Shown: positions 36,360-47,407 of the stretch, piece by piece
Numbering within the stretch: position 1 is the stretch's first letter
How the letters are laid out: every line of letters starts with the position of its first letter
Assembly: GCA_036345935.2 (NCBI GenBank)
Contig: JADWOT020001746.1
Coordinates: 1 to 64,000 of the forward strand
Direction of reading: 5' to 3'
Source of the DNA: Taenia hydatigena
Taxonomy: Eukaryota; Platyhelminthes; Cestoda; Cyclophyllidea; Taeniidae
Length of the DNA stretch: 64,000 bases
Notes under the pieces: generated by a model
Seen by the model: the letters and a program-made list of their open reading frames with translations, nothing else
Told to the model about the DNA's origin: nothing
The model's database searches: none
Made by a program: the position numbers and the translations under genes

Positions 36360-39285
36360 ATCTCATGGTGGGAAGAGAGTAGCATTGAAGCCCCATAAGT
36401 CGCTTCACACGGCGGTCGACTTTGAGTCAGCAAATGCTAAAGAGAGGAAAGTTAAGCAATGTAGCATGTAAAACTGATGTAAACTTTTATGTCAATTGGA
36501 GGCGATTCGTTCTCTTTGTCGCCAGTAATCCATGTTGCCTGTGTGAGAGCTGCAAATGACGGGATGCAGTGCAAGCGGTAGTAAGTAAAAAAGGCAAACC
36601 TGTCGTTCGACGATTGTTGGACTCTCAACTGGAGAGCTGTAGTGTCTCATCTCTATGCCGAGCGCCAACCTCATAGAAGATCAGCCACACTGACTAAGTC
36701 CCTGCTTTCTCCTTGGCACTTCAGGCTAGATGACATTGCCGAAGAGGAATCAATGTGAAGATTTGCCGACTCACCTTGGAAATGAAGAGGTAGACGACCA
36801 AGGTAAGCAGATATTGCAAATCTCCGAACATACAATTTTGTGCATTAACCACGAAACACCCCTCAACTCTTAATTACGACAAGGGTAACTACCTTTGACA
36901 TGTTTTCTCAAGATCCCTGATATTTTTACCTCCGATCACCCGTTCCCCCTGTTCCATGCCTTACCCATGCTCTAGCTATCGTAATTTGACTCACCCGACT
37001 CAACAATGGCAGTGGCAGAGAATTTCACCTTCGAATAAACTGCCATTAACTCGCAATGACCATCACACAAGCACTTTGATAAATGCTGCTCAAACTAGTT
37101 AAATTTGACAAGCACAAACCAGCACGAAGGTGAGCCGAACCCCAAACAAATAAAATCCAGGCGTCCCTCACGTAAATCAGAGCATTGCATCAATGTCTAA
37201 CAAATAAAGGACTCTAGTCTTTACCATCGCAAAAGGAAATGAGGTAAAGTGCAATGTGGAATGTGTCAACCAGATCCTATTTGCTACTATTTCTTAAAAA
37301 CATGAGAAAGCAATTACGAGGAACAAGAAATGGAGGAAAACAATTAAGGGTGAAGCTGAAAAGGGAGGAAATGCACAGTGACGTTTAGATCTTATCAAAT
37401 GTTAGCTGTTAGAATGGGCTCCTTCATGTCAATCAGCCCACATTTGCTACAGTTTACTACTACTACATGAAAAATAAGAGAAAAATCAAGATAACAAATT
37501 GCAGAGTAGCAATTGCGATCAATGAAGGATGAAGCAGTTCAAAGAGGAGCAAAGCGACGCATTCGGGCTATTCAAGGTACCACTGGTGACTAAAGCATGG
37601 AGATTTTGAACGAGGCCAAACGCGACAAAGCAGACCGCAATGATGTAACCGTGGTCCCTCACTATCCGTTTGCATTATAGGCTCTTTATGATTCGAATAG
37701 GCTTATAGTGGAAATGTTTACCACGAGAACTGCCATAGGTAATCGCAGACGGAAACTCCGTTCTGAGTCTCTTCACAACGATTTGATTGCACTCCTTTAA
37801 GGAAGTGACTGAATATGAATATGTTGCCCTTTCCATTCTCATTCGCAATGAGAGCGCAGGAAGTCACTCGACTGCCAACGCAGAGAGATGAAGTCACAAG
37901 AAAGAATTTTGCCTGATGTTGATAGCTCTTCAGATGCTGACGAAGTCTCACAAGAAAAAGTTAATTTCCACGTGTTGGTGACACCAGTGCGCCCGTCTAA
38001 CAAGGTCCTCATCATCAACTCGTTGAATGCTTAATTATGAAGGTCTGGTCAGTGTATGAATAGGCGAAATTGCACAATCCGCCATTTCCTCCTTGTCAAC
38101 AATGTCCAGACCACGCATTATTGCAATGCTGGGACAAGAGAATAAAGTAGTAGAAATTTGTGCTACGACAACCGTTACGTCTACTGCTTAGTCTAGAGGC
38201 GGAACGTCAGTCAAAATTATGGAAGATAGACTAAGTTTCAGCGATTAAACTGAGTTCACCACCAGCTCTCTCTACCCGCTCACCAAAAGCAGAACCGCTT
38301 GTGGGACCGATTTGAACTTACGCCACACTGGTGATGACCGCAGGATAAGATGAGACTGCGCGGTTTGCAACATCAAAATGCGCTGTTTCCAAACCGCATT
38401 TTGGAGTGTGGGAATGTGACCTTATCTGCTGGAGAGGGGAAACAGAGAAGGAATATTCGCCAGAAGACCTTCCGACAGAGGAATGGACCACCTGTTCATA
38501 AGGTCACTGACTTTGACTGCGTCTTAAAGATTTCGTCAATGCTTTTAACAAAGGAAACATGGAATTCTCAATTAACTCCTGATTGACGTAAAATGTGACC
38601 TGTAAAACAATGAAACTAAGTTCATGTGATTGTGTTTGACTAAGGGATAAATCACTGATACACTTTAAGATTTCCCTTCCTATGTAACACAGGTATTAAA
38701 ACACCGAATCGTTGTGTCTGTGGGGTCTTCTACTATTCAGTGGATCCATTTGGCCGAACAACTGTACTTCAACTCCACGCTTAGCGGAGTGGTTTGCAAT
38801 CCAACTACGATACGCCGTTGCCGTGACCGCTTTCATTTAGTTCTCTAAAGTGTTAAGGCTCCTACCCTGTGGCTCTCTTGAAAGGATTCGTCCCTGAGAC
38901 ACACCACCAGACCCTGCTACCACCTCCTCAGTACATCAGCACTACACTCCCTGCCCTAAAATTATGACTTACCTTGCCTTACTTTCGAGTGTCGACAAAG
39001 TTTTGCATCTGCTACATGTTAATGATCCCCATCCAACGAAGTGAAAATCACAAGAGTCAAGCAACCAAGCATTCCATGCCTATCCGTTCCTTTCATTCAG
39101 CTTAGCGAACAGTCTCATTCAGCCCATCGTCACATCATCAAGTTCTCCATCCAAACGAATCGGAAATGAAGGCTAGAAAGCGTTACAAAAGTTTGATATT
39201 GACTTCAAGGTCAAATGCCCTTTTTGGCTTTCCTTACTGGTTTTAACGTGCAAAATCCTCTCTAACAGCCTTTGTTTTCGAGCAC
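36360..39285. other. unassigned region
   Basis: No recognisable exon, repeat or RNA gene. Frames of 60-80 codons have no family signal. Confidence 0.4.
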
Positions 39286-39289
39286 GAGC

Positions 39290-39880
39290 AATAATTTTTT
39301 ACACCTTATGCACCATGGCGCAATGATAATGCCTTGAGTCCATGGTTACCCGTATGGGTTCGTCAGTTAACGCTTGTAGGAGATGCGCATTCCCTGTTAG
39401 TGTGCCTTCATGTAGCGTAGAGAAAGCGCTAAAGCATCTCATCAGTGAATGCGTTAGTCGACGAGTAATCTTGTAGCGTTCGGCTTTGGAAAACATAATC
39501 TAACTGGCATAGGAAACATCTCTTTGGTTCATTTTAGTGAAAGACTCGGAGCAGTCAACTGAGTGGTTGGTCCCACTAACGTCGCAAAAGTTGGAATAGT
39601 AACGGCAGACCCAGTGAACAAATATTTAAATAAATTGATTGAGTTGCAGACCTTAGGAGTAAATAAGTGGTCGACAATCTGTTAGGTCCATCGTCGTACC
39701 CGAATCTTATCCGAGGAAAATGAATTAGCCTGTGACAAATGCAATGAGAGCTGTAACGCAAACTCAAATTGTTGGCCATTGTAGGGGACTTAGAATCGTG
39801 CAGTTGACCTTTCAAAAGAAGCCTAACTTACTCCCCAACTAGGCCAAGTTTCAAGCAGGATGATTGCGCCCCTGTGAGAT
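39290..39880. repeat. dispersed repeat, copy 2 (partner 1330-1940)
   Basis: Same orientation and order of landmarks as 1330-1940: AATCTTGTAGCGTT (39469), GTTGGAATAGTAACGG (39589), AAATAAGTGGTCGACA (39661) and AGCAGGATGATTGCGC (39854). The two copies are diverged. Confidence 0.6.
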
Positions 39881-39899
39881 AAGCACACTAACTACTACT

Positions 39900-41980
39900 T
39901 GTTTATCAAAGTCTGCTTAACTAAATTTTAATTAGTCTTTAGTAAGCTTAGTAAAGCTGCTTTGCTTTAAGCGGTGGTAGCAAGTGCAACTAACCACCAA
40001 TAAGAGACTGAAGTGGCGCTGATTATTGAAGATGAGAGGGAAACTCTGGCCCCTAAAATTGGCTAGAGAATTGTTGCCACGCTACTAGGAATTCAAAGCG
40101 GAGCTTCAAATGCACTGCGAATGCGTTCTCATCGTTCCCAACTCTGAAGCTGTCCCAAAAGATTAGGATTGAGGAGGAAATCAAGGACAGGGGATACAAT
40201 AAGTAAGGAATGCCAGAAAGAGGAGGAGATGGAAAAGATTAGAGTTTAAGAATTTACCTCGGATCTATACAATTGATTGCATCATAGCCATAAACGAAGA
40301 CACATTTGCATGGGCTTGAGCTCTTTTATCCACTCGCTTATTTGTGCGGATTTTGCAGCTCAACTTGCCCAACGGTCCTATCGATCGATATATGGATCGA
40401 TAGACCACCCAAGTGATAAGGGAAATGCACTGACTGCACAGCAGGTGGCCTTATCGAATTATTGATCCAATGTCCGATGCACAGACTCGTGCCTTTGATC
40501 AGCAACGAGGCATTGGATGGGAAGAGCACAGACGACCTGGATGTAGGCAATCCACCCACCCACTTGCCCACCCGATCCCAGTGAGGGGGCTGCTTTGACC
40601 ATCTCTTTCTGACGCATGCGGATTGCACGCCTTCTTGAAAAAAGGATCACCGAACTGCTGCGAAGGAGGAGGCTTACAAGCCATAGGGCCCTTCTTTGCA
40701 AAAGAATGTTGCAGCTGCATAATAAGAGTTAGTAACGGTTCATGACCATTTAACCACCACTACCGCAGTTGTGCTCGCTTGTAGACCATGCGTTACTCAT
40801 GGACCCAACACCAACCTCCTGCCAGTGACTTGAGCAGACCAGCAAACAATTGCGCTCTAATAGGAGAATAGCATCACTCGCGGGAAGATTCCGACTGCAG
40901 ACGATGCAGGCACTCACGTGGTGGCACCGCTACTACTGCTACCAACGTAGAGCTTTTTAATTTCCGACGACCAAATACAACGCTTTCTAGCAGAGAGATG
41001 GAATTATTACAAAAGACATCGGTACCAATAAGGCAATGTTCCAGAATTGAAATCAAAAGTCCTTCAAATGCAACAATTCGTGTTCAATAAGAAATGTATA
41101 GTCAATGTAAAAATGCCTTACACAAAGTACTGGACACTGGTTCTGTCAGTCCCTTTGGAATGCGCTCCAGCACCTGTGCTTGCATTTCATTTGCAAATAA
41201 AAACGCCCAACAGCAACAGCACTGAAATACCAAAATGCTTAAATCAGACCAGCAAAGTAGCGTCTAGTCACAAAACTTGTGGTCGGAAACTCGCGTAACG
41301 CAGAGCTGGATCTAACACTTCCTCTTGTAATATTTTATATCATTTGTTTGTGCATCCTAGACAAGCTTCTCGTGGTAATGAGGTGGTATGCATAAGAAAT
41401 TTAGCAAATGGCACCTAAGATTTAGTAAATCCTTACCTAAAAAAAGCAATGGCAACACCTGGGAGAGCACTTACAGAAGCACTGCGCCTACAACTGCATT
41501 GCCAAGATAATCGCGTTATCTTTGGTTTCGTTGATCCAACGGGTCAACTCCTACTCCAAAAGTAGAATAAGCAATTAGCCTTCATCAGCTATTTCGTTTG
41601 CACCGTAAATAACCATCTTGCTAGCCTTGGGTCGGTGCTAAATAGCACGCGTCACACATAAACACTAGGTAACATCAAGCACGATTCCGATCAGAGTCGT
41701 AAAAACCGTTTATTATTTGTCCGAGGGCTTTTTGAAAGAAGGTCGATACCAGGTAATTAGCATGCTTTTATAAGTTTTAGCAAAGAAATTAGGCAATTCA
41801 TGCTGCATCCGATTTGACAAAAGTAGGGTCCACATTATTATTTATTTTAATTTTTCGGGCAGAACCTCATTATTAATTTTGTGCATCTGGTTATGCTTTA
41901 TATTATCAAAAATGCGCGCCTTTTTTAAACTGGATGAGAGAACAGCTTTTTGCGAATTTCTCCAAATTCATCTCTTCCAC
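39900..41980. other. unassigned region before the retrotransposon
   Basis: No gene recognised. A short self-complementary stretch with ATCGATCGATATATGGATCGAT lies at about 40380-40401. Confidence 0.35.
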
Positions 41981-41987
41981 TTCCAAC

Positions 41988-42148
41988 TGCAATACTTATG
42001 TTCTTTAAATGTGCTTTGTAGGCCATAGGCGGGAGGACAATTTCAACCTAATCGTGGAGCACCGCGGTTGCTTTCCAGAGGTCGACTCACACTCGTCTTG
42101 GACTCTCCAACATAGTTATCGTATATTGTTCTTCAGCCTATAACAAAG
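41988..42148 (+). repeat. left LTR-like end
   Basis: Aligns with 45903-46065, including GCTTTG(T/C)AGGCC, AGGCG, AACAA/ACAACTC, CAC(C/G)G(C/T)GG and AGAGGTCGAC/AGAGGCTGAC. The similarity continues into the start of gag, so the exact LTR edge is uncertain. Confidence 0.55.
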
Positions 42149-42889
42149 ATGTCCAGAAGCAACCAGCCTTTGCATAGTAAGAGTGAAGGAAAGGAGGAGG
42201 AGGAAAGGGAAGAAGCTTCTACACAGGTGGCAGTGTTGGCGGAGCTCTTCCGCTTCAAAGAAGGAATGAACTTTGGAGACTGGATGAAAATCGTGAGGTT
42301 TAATATCCACTTATATCCTCAACATCAGAGGATCCCGCTCATCCTCCGTGCTGTTCCGCAAGAGCTTTTCTCGGCGGCGATAGATGCAGGGGTCTCTCCT
42401 GACTCCGACATTGACCATTGCTGCAAGACGCTGGATCAACTTGTCATTGACCAGCAAGAGCAGTCGCTGGCTAGAGATTTTTTTCGCCGCAATCAAAAGC
42501 CAGGCGAAAACGACAAGGACTGTGCTGAGGCTCTGCAACTCCTAGCCAAAAGGGCCTTCAGAGGCTGCCCACCAAACAGGGTGACTAGCTGGGTAGCCGT
42601 TCAATTCAGAGCCGGAGTCCGACCACCAACCATCGCGGCGAAGCTTCACGCCATGAGGACCAACGATCTCAGTCAGTTGGTGGAGGCAGCGACTAGGAAA
42701 CGTCAAGAACTCCTCCTGACACAGACGTCTCAGACGTCCAACCACCAGACGAACCCCACACGTCCACGTTGTACTCTGTCGCGCCGTGCCCCACGAGCAG
42801 GTGAGCCGTACTATTCCTTATCCTGCTTACCCCCATATGGTTCAATCCCATTTATGCGAGTCTGTGGCAAGCTAGAAGAATATCCTTGA
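42149..42889 (+). CDS. retrotransposon gag-like protein
   Basis: An open frame of 246 codons from the ATG at 42149. Residues about 35-190 look like a retroviral-type gag capsid domain: FKEGMNFGDWMK, then the stretch around LILRAVPQELF, a GENDKDCAEALQLLAKRAF helix, and VEAATRKRQEL near 195. This is the typical layout of retrotransposon gag proteins, which coat the element's RNA. No CCHC zinc knuckle is visible before the frame ends, so the C-terminus is probably lost by frameshift. It is the best preserved part of the element and has a Glu-rich N-terminus (KEEEEREE). Confidence 0.7.
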   Translation: MSRSNQPLHSKSEGKEEEEREEASTQVAVLAELFRFKEGMNFGDWMKIVRFNIHLYPQHQRIPLILRAVPQELFSAAIDAGVSPDSDIDHCCKTLDQLVIDQQEQSLARDFFRRNQKPGENDKDCAEALQLLAKRAFRGCPPNRVTSWVAVQFRAGVRPPTIAAKLHAMRTNDLSQLVEAATRKRQELLLTQTSQTSNHQTNPTRPRCTLSRRAPRAGEPYYSLSCLPPYGSIPFMRVCGKLEEYP

Positions 42890-43251
42890 AGTTTTCTCCT
42901 TGGCTCAGGTGCGGCTAAGTTATTAGTGAATCTTTAAACTATCCGAAATTTCTGTAGCAAGTTTTGCACGGGTCCTCTCTCTACAAAACTTCTCTCAGTG
43001 GAAGGGAGGAAGATGAAGTAAGACGAAGAGACGTCGTTAATAGTCTTAATGGGGAAAGAAAAATAAACGGGGCAATTTATCATATATCCAGAATTAGTGT
43101 GAGGTGTAATACTTGGCGTTTACTTCCTTCGTAACACCAAAGCGGTCTTGAGTTCTGCTGAAGGCACCTTTGCGACCCGGTACACGGAATCCCTAGTGCT
43201 AGTAACCGATCCTGCTCTCATGGCAGGGAGCAAAACTGGGACGAAAAAACA

Positions 43252-44597
43252 TTGTCAAACGTCATAGACATCGGCGAAGCCAGACCCATTTGGCACCCAC
43301 CCAGATGCATACCACCGTCTCTCATGGAAGAAGTGTACCGTCTGGTAGAGGAGATGATCAAGGATGCGATTATAAATCCACCCAAGTCGCCATGTGCCGT
43401 CCCAATCGCAATGAAAAAGAAAAGTCATCGTAGCCTACGGCTGTGTATCGATTACAGAAAGTTAAGTACCGTATCAAAAAGAACGCGTTTCCTTTACCTC
43501 ATGGTAGCGACTCTTTGGATTCCCTACATGGATCAAAGTGGCTATCCACACTAGACTTAAAATCCGGATACTGGCAAGCAGAAGTAGCTGAAAACATACA
43601 GGAAAGACGGCCTTTATAGTGCCTTAGGGGCTTTATGAGTCCCAGACAATGCCGTTTGGACCCTGTAACGCCGCAGCCACCTTCCAGCGCCTAGTGTAGA
43701 CAGCACTGATTAAGCTTTTTTTTTCCGAAACATTACATAAGCTACCTTGATGACGTCCTTGTTTTTGGTGGAGACGTTCACGAACATAGCGCCACTCTTA
43801 ACCTAGTCCTGGACCGTCTGTAGGATGCAGGTTTGACCTTAAAAACCAAAGAAGTGCCATTTTCCTCGTCGTTCAGTCACTTTCTTGGATCATACAGCCT
43901 CTACAAATGGAATGGCAGTCACCGGAGATCGTACAAAACAAGTGAGAGCTTGGCCAACAGTAACCAATTGGGCAGAACTTTGCGGCTTCCTCGGCTTGGC
44001 AAACTACCATAGGTGTCTCGTTAAACGCTTTGCATAGAACGCCAGTCCCCTACACAAGCTAACCGAGAGGCAGGCGGAAAGAATTTCGAGTGGGAGAACA
44101 AACATGATTAAGCCTTCAAAGAACTAAAGCGGAGGCTCTGTTCCGCTCCGATTCTGGCTTTTTACTAGACATGGATGCCAGTGACGTGGCCGTGGGTGGT
44201 GTACTTTCACAAAGAGACAAAGAAGGCGGAGAACGCGTCATTGCCTACGCCAGTGCTAGACTCAACAAAAAATGCGGCAGAAGAGTGTAGAGGAACGTGA
44301 ACTGTTCGCCATCTACACAATATTTGGACACTTTAAGAACAACCTAATAGGGAGATGGTTCATAGTGAAACAAACCATCAGGCGCTGACCTGGTCAAAGA
44401 CAATGAGGGAGATTGACCATTTGATAGCACGCTGGTACGAAGTAGTGCAACAATATAACTTTACAGTGCAGTACAGAAAAAGGAACTCGCATGGCAATGC
44501 GAATGCATTATTCCGCAGACCTCTCTTAGCAGAAAGGGATCGCGGTATAGTGGGTATTCTATTTTCGACAGGTGGCTTGTATACGAGAGATTTCTGA
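43252..44597 (+). pseudogene. reverse transcriptase and RNase H region of pol
   Basis: Pieces of a gypsy-type reverse transcriptase lie in changing frames. 43252-43554 has the N-terminal part ending in RLCIDYRKL. Further on come TLDLKSGYWQ (about 43550), a PFGPCNAAATFQRLV segment (about 43650) and the catalytic YLDDVLVFG (from 43743). RNase H follows with DMDASDVAVGGVLSQ near 44170, and its end with NHQALTW and RKRNSHGNANAL (44355-44597). Several stops and frameshifts separate the pieces. No protease motif was recognised between gag and this region. Confidence 0.75.
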
Positions 44598-45841
44598 CAT
44601 CCTCGTCCAAGCCCACTGCGGAAGGGATGAAATCGTCCGGCAAGGCAGTCAGGCAAATATGGCAGCAATGGTCCAAACTCTCCCTGGAAGATGAGGTCTT
44701 GTGGTACGAGGAAGATGTCACGTCTCTCAAGCCTCTGGTTGTTCCAGGCTCCCTGACACAAACAGTCCTTCAAGTGTCACACGAACAAATGGGCTCTGTG
44801 CGCGGGAAAAAGATGTGGAAGACTTCGATTAAACGGTAGTGGTGGTCCTCTCCCTTCCTAGACGTGCATGACTTTTGCCGAACCTGCATTACTTGCAGCA
44901 GTTTTAAGAACCCTCATTCCACAGCAGTCGCACCCCTGCAACCTGTGCCTACAGGGTTCCCGGGCATATGAGTAGGTATAGAAATTATGGGTCCTCAGCG
45001 AGAACTGTCTATCTTATTTATGGTTGACTACTTCACAGAAGTAGGCGAGGCAGAACCCATGAAGTCGCAAGGCGCTGAGACTGGCACGTCAATCTTCTTC
45101 AATCGTTGGATATGTCAACACGGAATGCCAGAATCATTCCTTAGCGATCAAGTTCTTAGTTCTAAAAGTAGACTCTTTGCTGAACTATGTAAGACCCTTT
45201 AAATTGCAAAGACGCGCACGACACCTGGGCATCCTTAGGGCAATGGACAAGTAGAAAGAAATAACTGGACCCTGATGGGACTACTAAAGGCTTTTGTTAA
45301 GGAGAAACGACCTGAAGATTGGGATTTAAGCCTAGGACGCGCTCTTCTCGCCTATGGGGCTATTGTCCACTCATTAACCGGTGTTTTCTAGTTCAAGCTG
45401 CTCACAGGCCGCGAAATGAGACCTCCCTCTGATGCATTCCTACCGAGTAAGGAAGTGGATACCGACAACGCTCCGGATTACTTACTACGTCTAAAAGAAG
45501 GGATGAGAAAGGCGTTTCATCTTGCGCGGCGACACCCAAAAATGTCTCATACTAGAGAAAATAAATGCCATGACAAGCACAGTCGACTCAGCGTCTACCA
45601 TGAGGGGGGTCTTTTTCAAGTTCATGAATCGATTCCTACGCCTGGAATGCATCGCGGAATTTTTACGACCCTTAAAGTAAAAAAGCCCTTCCGTGTAGTT
45701 AAAGTTACCTCGCTCACGAACTACCTCGTTTGGAATGCACAACTCCGTACCCAGCCAATAACCGTCCATCACAATAGGGTCCGACCTTACGAGGATGAAA
45801 CTTACGTTGTTGTGAAAGAAAGAAAGAAAGCCGTCCAATAG
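44597..45841 (+). pseudogene. integrase region of pol
   Basis: The zinc-binding remnant is CRTCITC near 44880. The catalytic core reads FMVDYFTE (D at about 45025) and LSDQ (about 45145). After a stop and frameshift it continues GNGQVERNN (about 45240). The downstream frame 45416-45841 has the chromodomain-free tail with RPPSDAF, HNRVRPY and a Lys-rich end. Stops interrupt it at several points. This matches the D,D-E integrases of Ty3/gypsy elements, which insert the DNA copy. Confidence 0.75.
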
Positions 45842-45902
45842 CATAATTAAAGCGAGCCAAAGTGGGTAGCAGTGGGACGGCATTCAAAAGACGAGGAAGC
45901 TG

Positions 45903-46140
45903 TGCAATACTTGTGTTCTTTAAATATGCTTTGCAGGCCGAAGGCGAGAGAACAACTCAAACCTGGTCGCAAGACACCGTGGCCGCTATTCAGAGGCTGA
46001 CGCATCCCCGTTTTGAACTCTCCTACGGTATCACTCTATACCTTCTCCCCTGAACTATAATAAAGATATCAAAGAGTGCTAAGACTTCTAATAGTAAGGG
46101 TGGGAGAAGGGAAGAGGAAGAACCTTTTACAACTACTGGA
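45903..46140 (+). repeat. right LTR-like end followed by a second gag start
   Basis: It matches the left end and runs on into a gag-like start: the frame from 46069 reads SKSAKTSNSKGGRREEEE, which parallels SRSNQPLHSKSEGKEEEE of gag. Gag similarity stops near 46140. So the right end is followed by a fragment of another gag, as if a second element copy or a tandem recombinant began here. Confidence 0.5.
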
Positions 46141-46664
46141 ATACTTTACTTGTTTGGACTGCCGGTTTTGGTCAGGGTCACGGAAGGGGCCATATGGTCC
46201 TAGCTGCGTAAGCTGGCCTCCGGGCCACATCAGCAGCTCATTTCCCTCTGTCGCTTGAGCATATATATGTTTACCCTAGTGTTCCGCTTTCTTTGGCCTT
46301 CAAAAGAGACTCAAGGCGCTACAATTACAACAACAAAATAAGAGTCTCTGTTGGCTTGAAGTGAAAGGATAAAGTTACAGAGAATACAATAACTTAAATT
46401 CAGTTTGGTTGATAGTGATTTTGTACTTCCTGTGATTGTGTTCCACCTGGCGGACACCATCATTGCAACGATTTTAAGGTTCTACATTTGCTGTTAGGTA
46501 TTCTTCGTTGGTTATTTTAAAAGGTTAACCCTATTGTTGCATTTAGCCAGTGTTTATGCACACCTTTGTTTGAGTTAATTAGGTGACTTTATAAGTAAAT
46601 GTAGCCTTCCGTTCGCCATTAAGTTTTCCTATATTTTTCCGAGAATCATAGATGTGGCTTTTCA
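46141..46664. other. unassigned spacer
   Basis: Follows the retrotransposon. No gene recognised. A short TATATATG stretch lies at 46261. Confidence 0.35.
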
Positions 46665-46665
46665 G

Positions 46666-47407
46666 TGCATTTCAATGAATTATTAACAACCTGGAACAGA
46701 ATTAGTATGGCAGGAATGTCGCTCTGTTGGCGATGCCTAGACCCAAACGATTTCCCTTGTAAAAATGACGCTTTGGAGAACAGTTGCTCCTCTGCAAGAT
46801 TGTTCATAAAGCCACAAAATATCTTCTGCCATAATCTTGACAAGCAGGTGATCGAAAGCTCTAAGTCCACCGTGGATCCGTTGCTCTATACACTGTATGC
46901 TTTATCTGATAATGATCGTACGTCTAATGTCTGGCAAAATTTGACAAATCTTTTGATTATCTCCAACAGCTCGTCCGGTGAAAATCAAAGGGACGAAATT
47001 GCAAATGCAAATGGCATTTTTTCGCCACATTTTGCGTTCTATGTTTTAAACTTTGCATATGGGATGATGATGCGGCATGAGAACCATTCATCAATCCATT
47101 TATTTCTTTCCATCTTTCTGACGCTTGTTTTTTGCAGGTTAGCAATTACCTTATAGAACACCGTGGAAAAATTTTGCCCATTTTTAGCGATGATTGCGGT
47201 CATTCTTCTGGCGCGCACAGCATTTCATCAGCACTAAAAACATCCGATTTTTCCACTCAAGCTAACAGGTGGATTTGGAGTGTCGTGGATGGCTGTCTTT
47301 GCTTATGGAATGAACAGGAGGAGCCTGTAATGGTCGTTACTAAGGTTTGGGATTGTATTTCTCTTAAAAATCGGAATATGCAGTTTGATAAGTTAACCCT
47401 GCTTTAA
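46666..47407 (+). CDS. two plausible exons of an unknown cellular gene, weakly Nup133-like
   Basis: After a CTTTTCAG acceptor (46665), a frame is open through FIKPQNIFCHNLDKQ. A CAG/GTGATC donor at 46847 joins in phase with a TTTTTTGCAG acceptor (47137), giving VSNYLIEHRGKILPIFSD and then NRWIWSVVDGCLCLW. The second exon could end at AAG/GTTTGG (47344) or at the stop at 47407. The pattern of a short strand, a glycine, LPI, and later W-x-W followed by V-L-x-L-W resembles the N-terminal beta-propeller of Nup133/Nup155-type nucleoporins. That is a weak resemblance from a short segment. The neighbouring exons were not found. Confidence 0.3.

Larger units (their letters stand above)
41988..46140 (+). 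mobile_element. Ty3/gypsy-type LTR retrotransposon, decayed
   Basis: A plus-strand element with gag, reverse transcriptase, RNase H and integrase regions in the gypsy order, flanked by similar end segments (41988-42215 and 45903-46140). Each end begins TGCAATACTT and contains TTCTTTAAAT(G/A)TGCTTTG and AACAAAGAT/AATAAAGAT. Pol is broken by many stops and frameshifts, so the copy cannot move on its own. Target-site duplications were not identified. Confidence 0.8.

Noticed and set aside
40380..40401. palindromic ATCGATCGATATATGGATCGAT-like stretch as a regulatory site
   Set aside because: Short imperfect palindromes are expected by chance and no gene is nearby.
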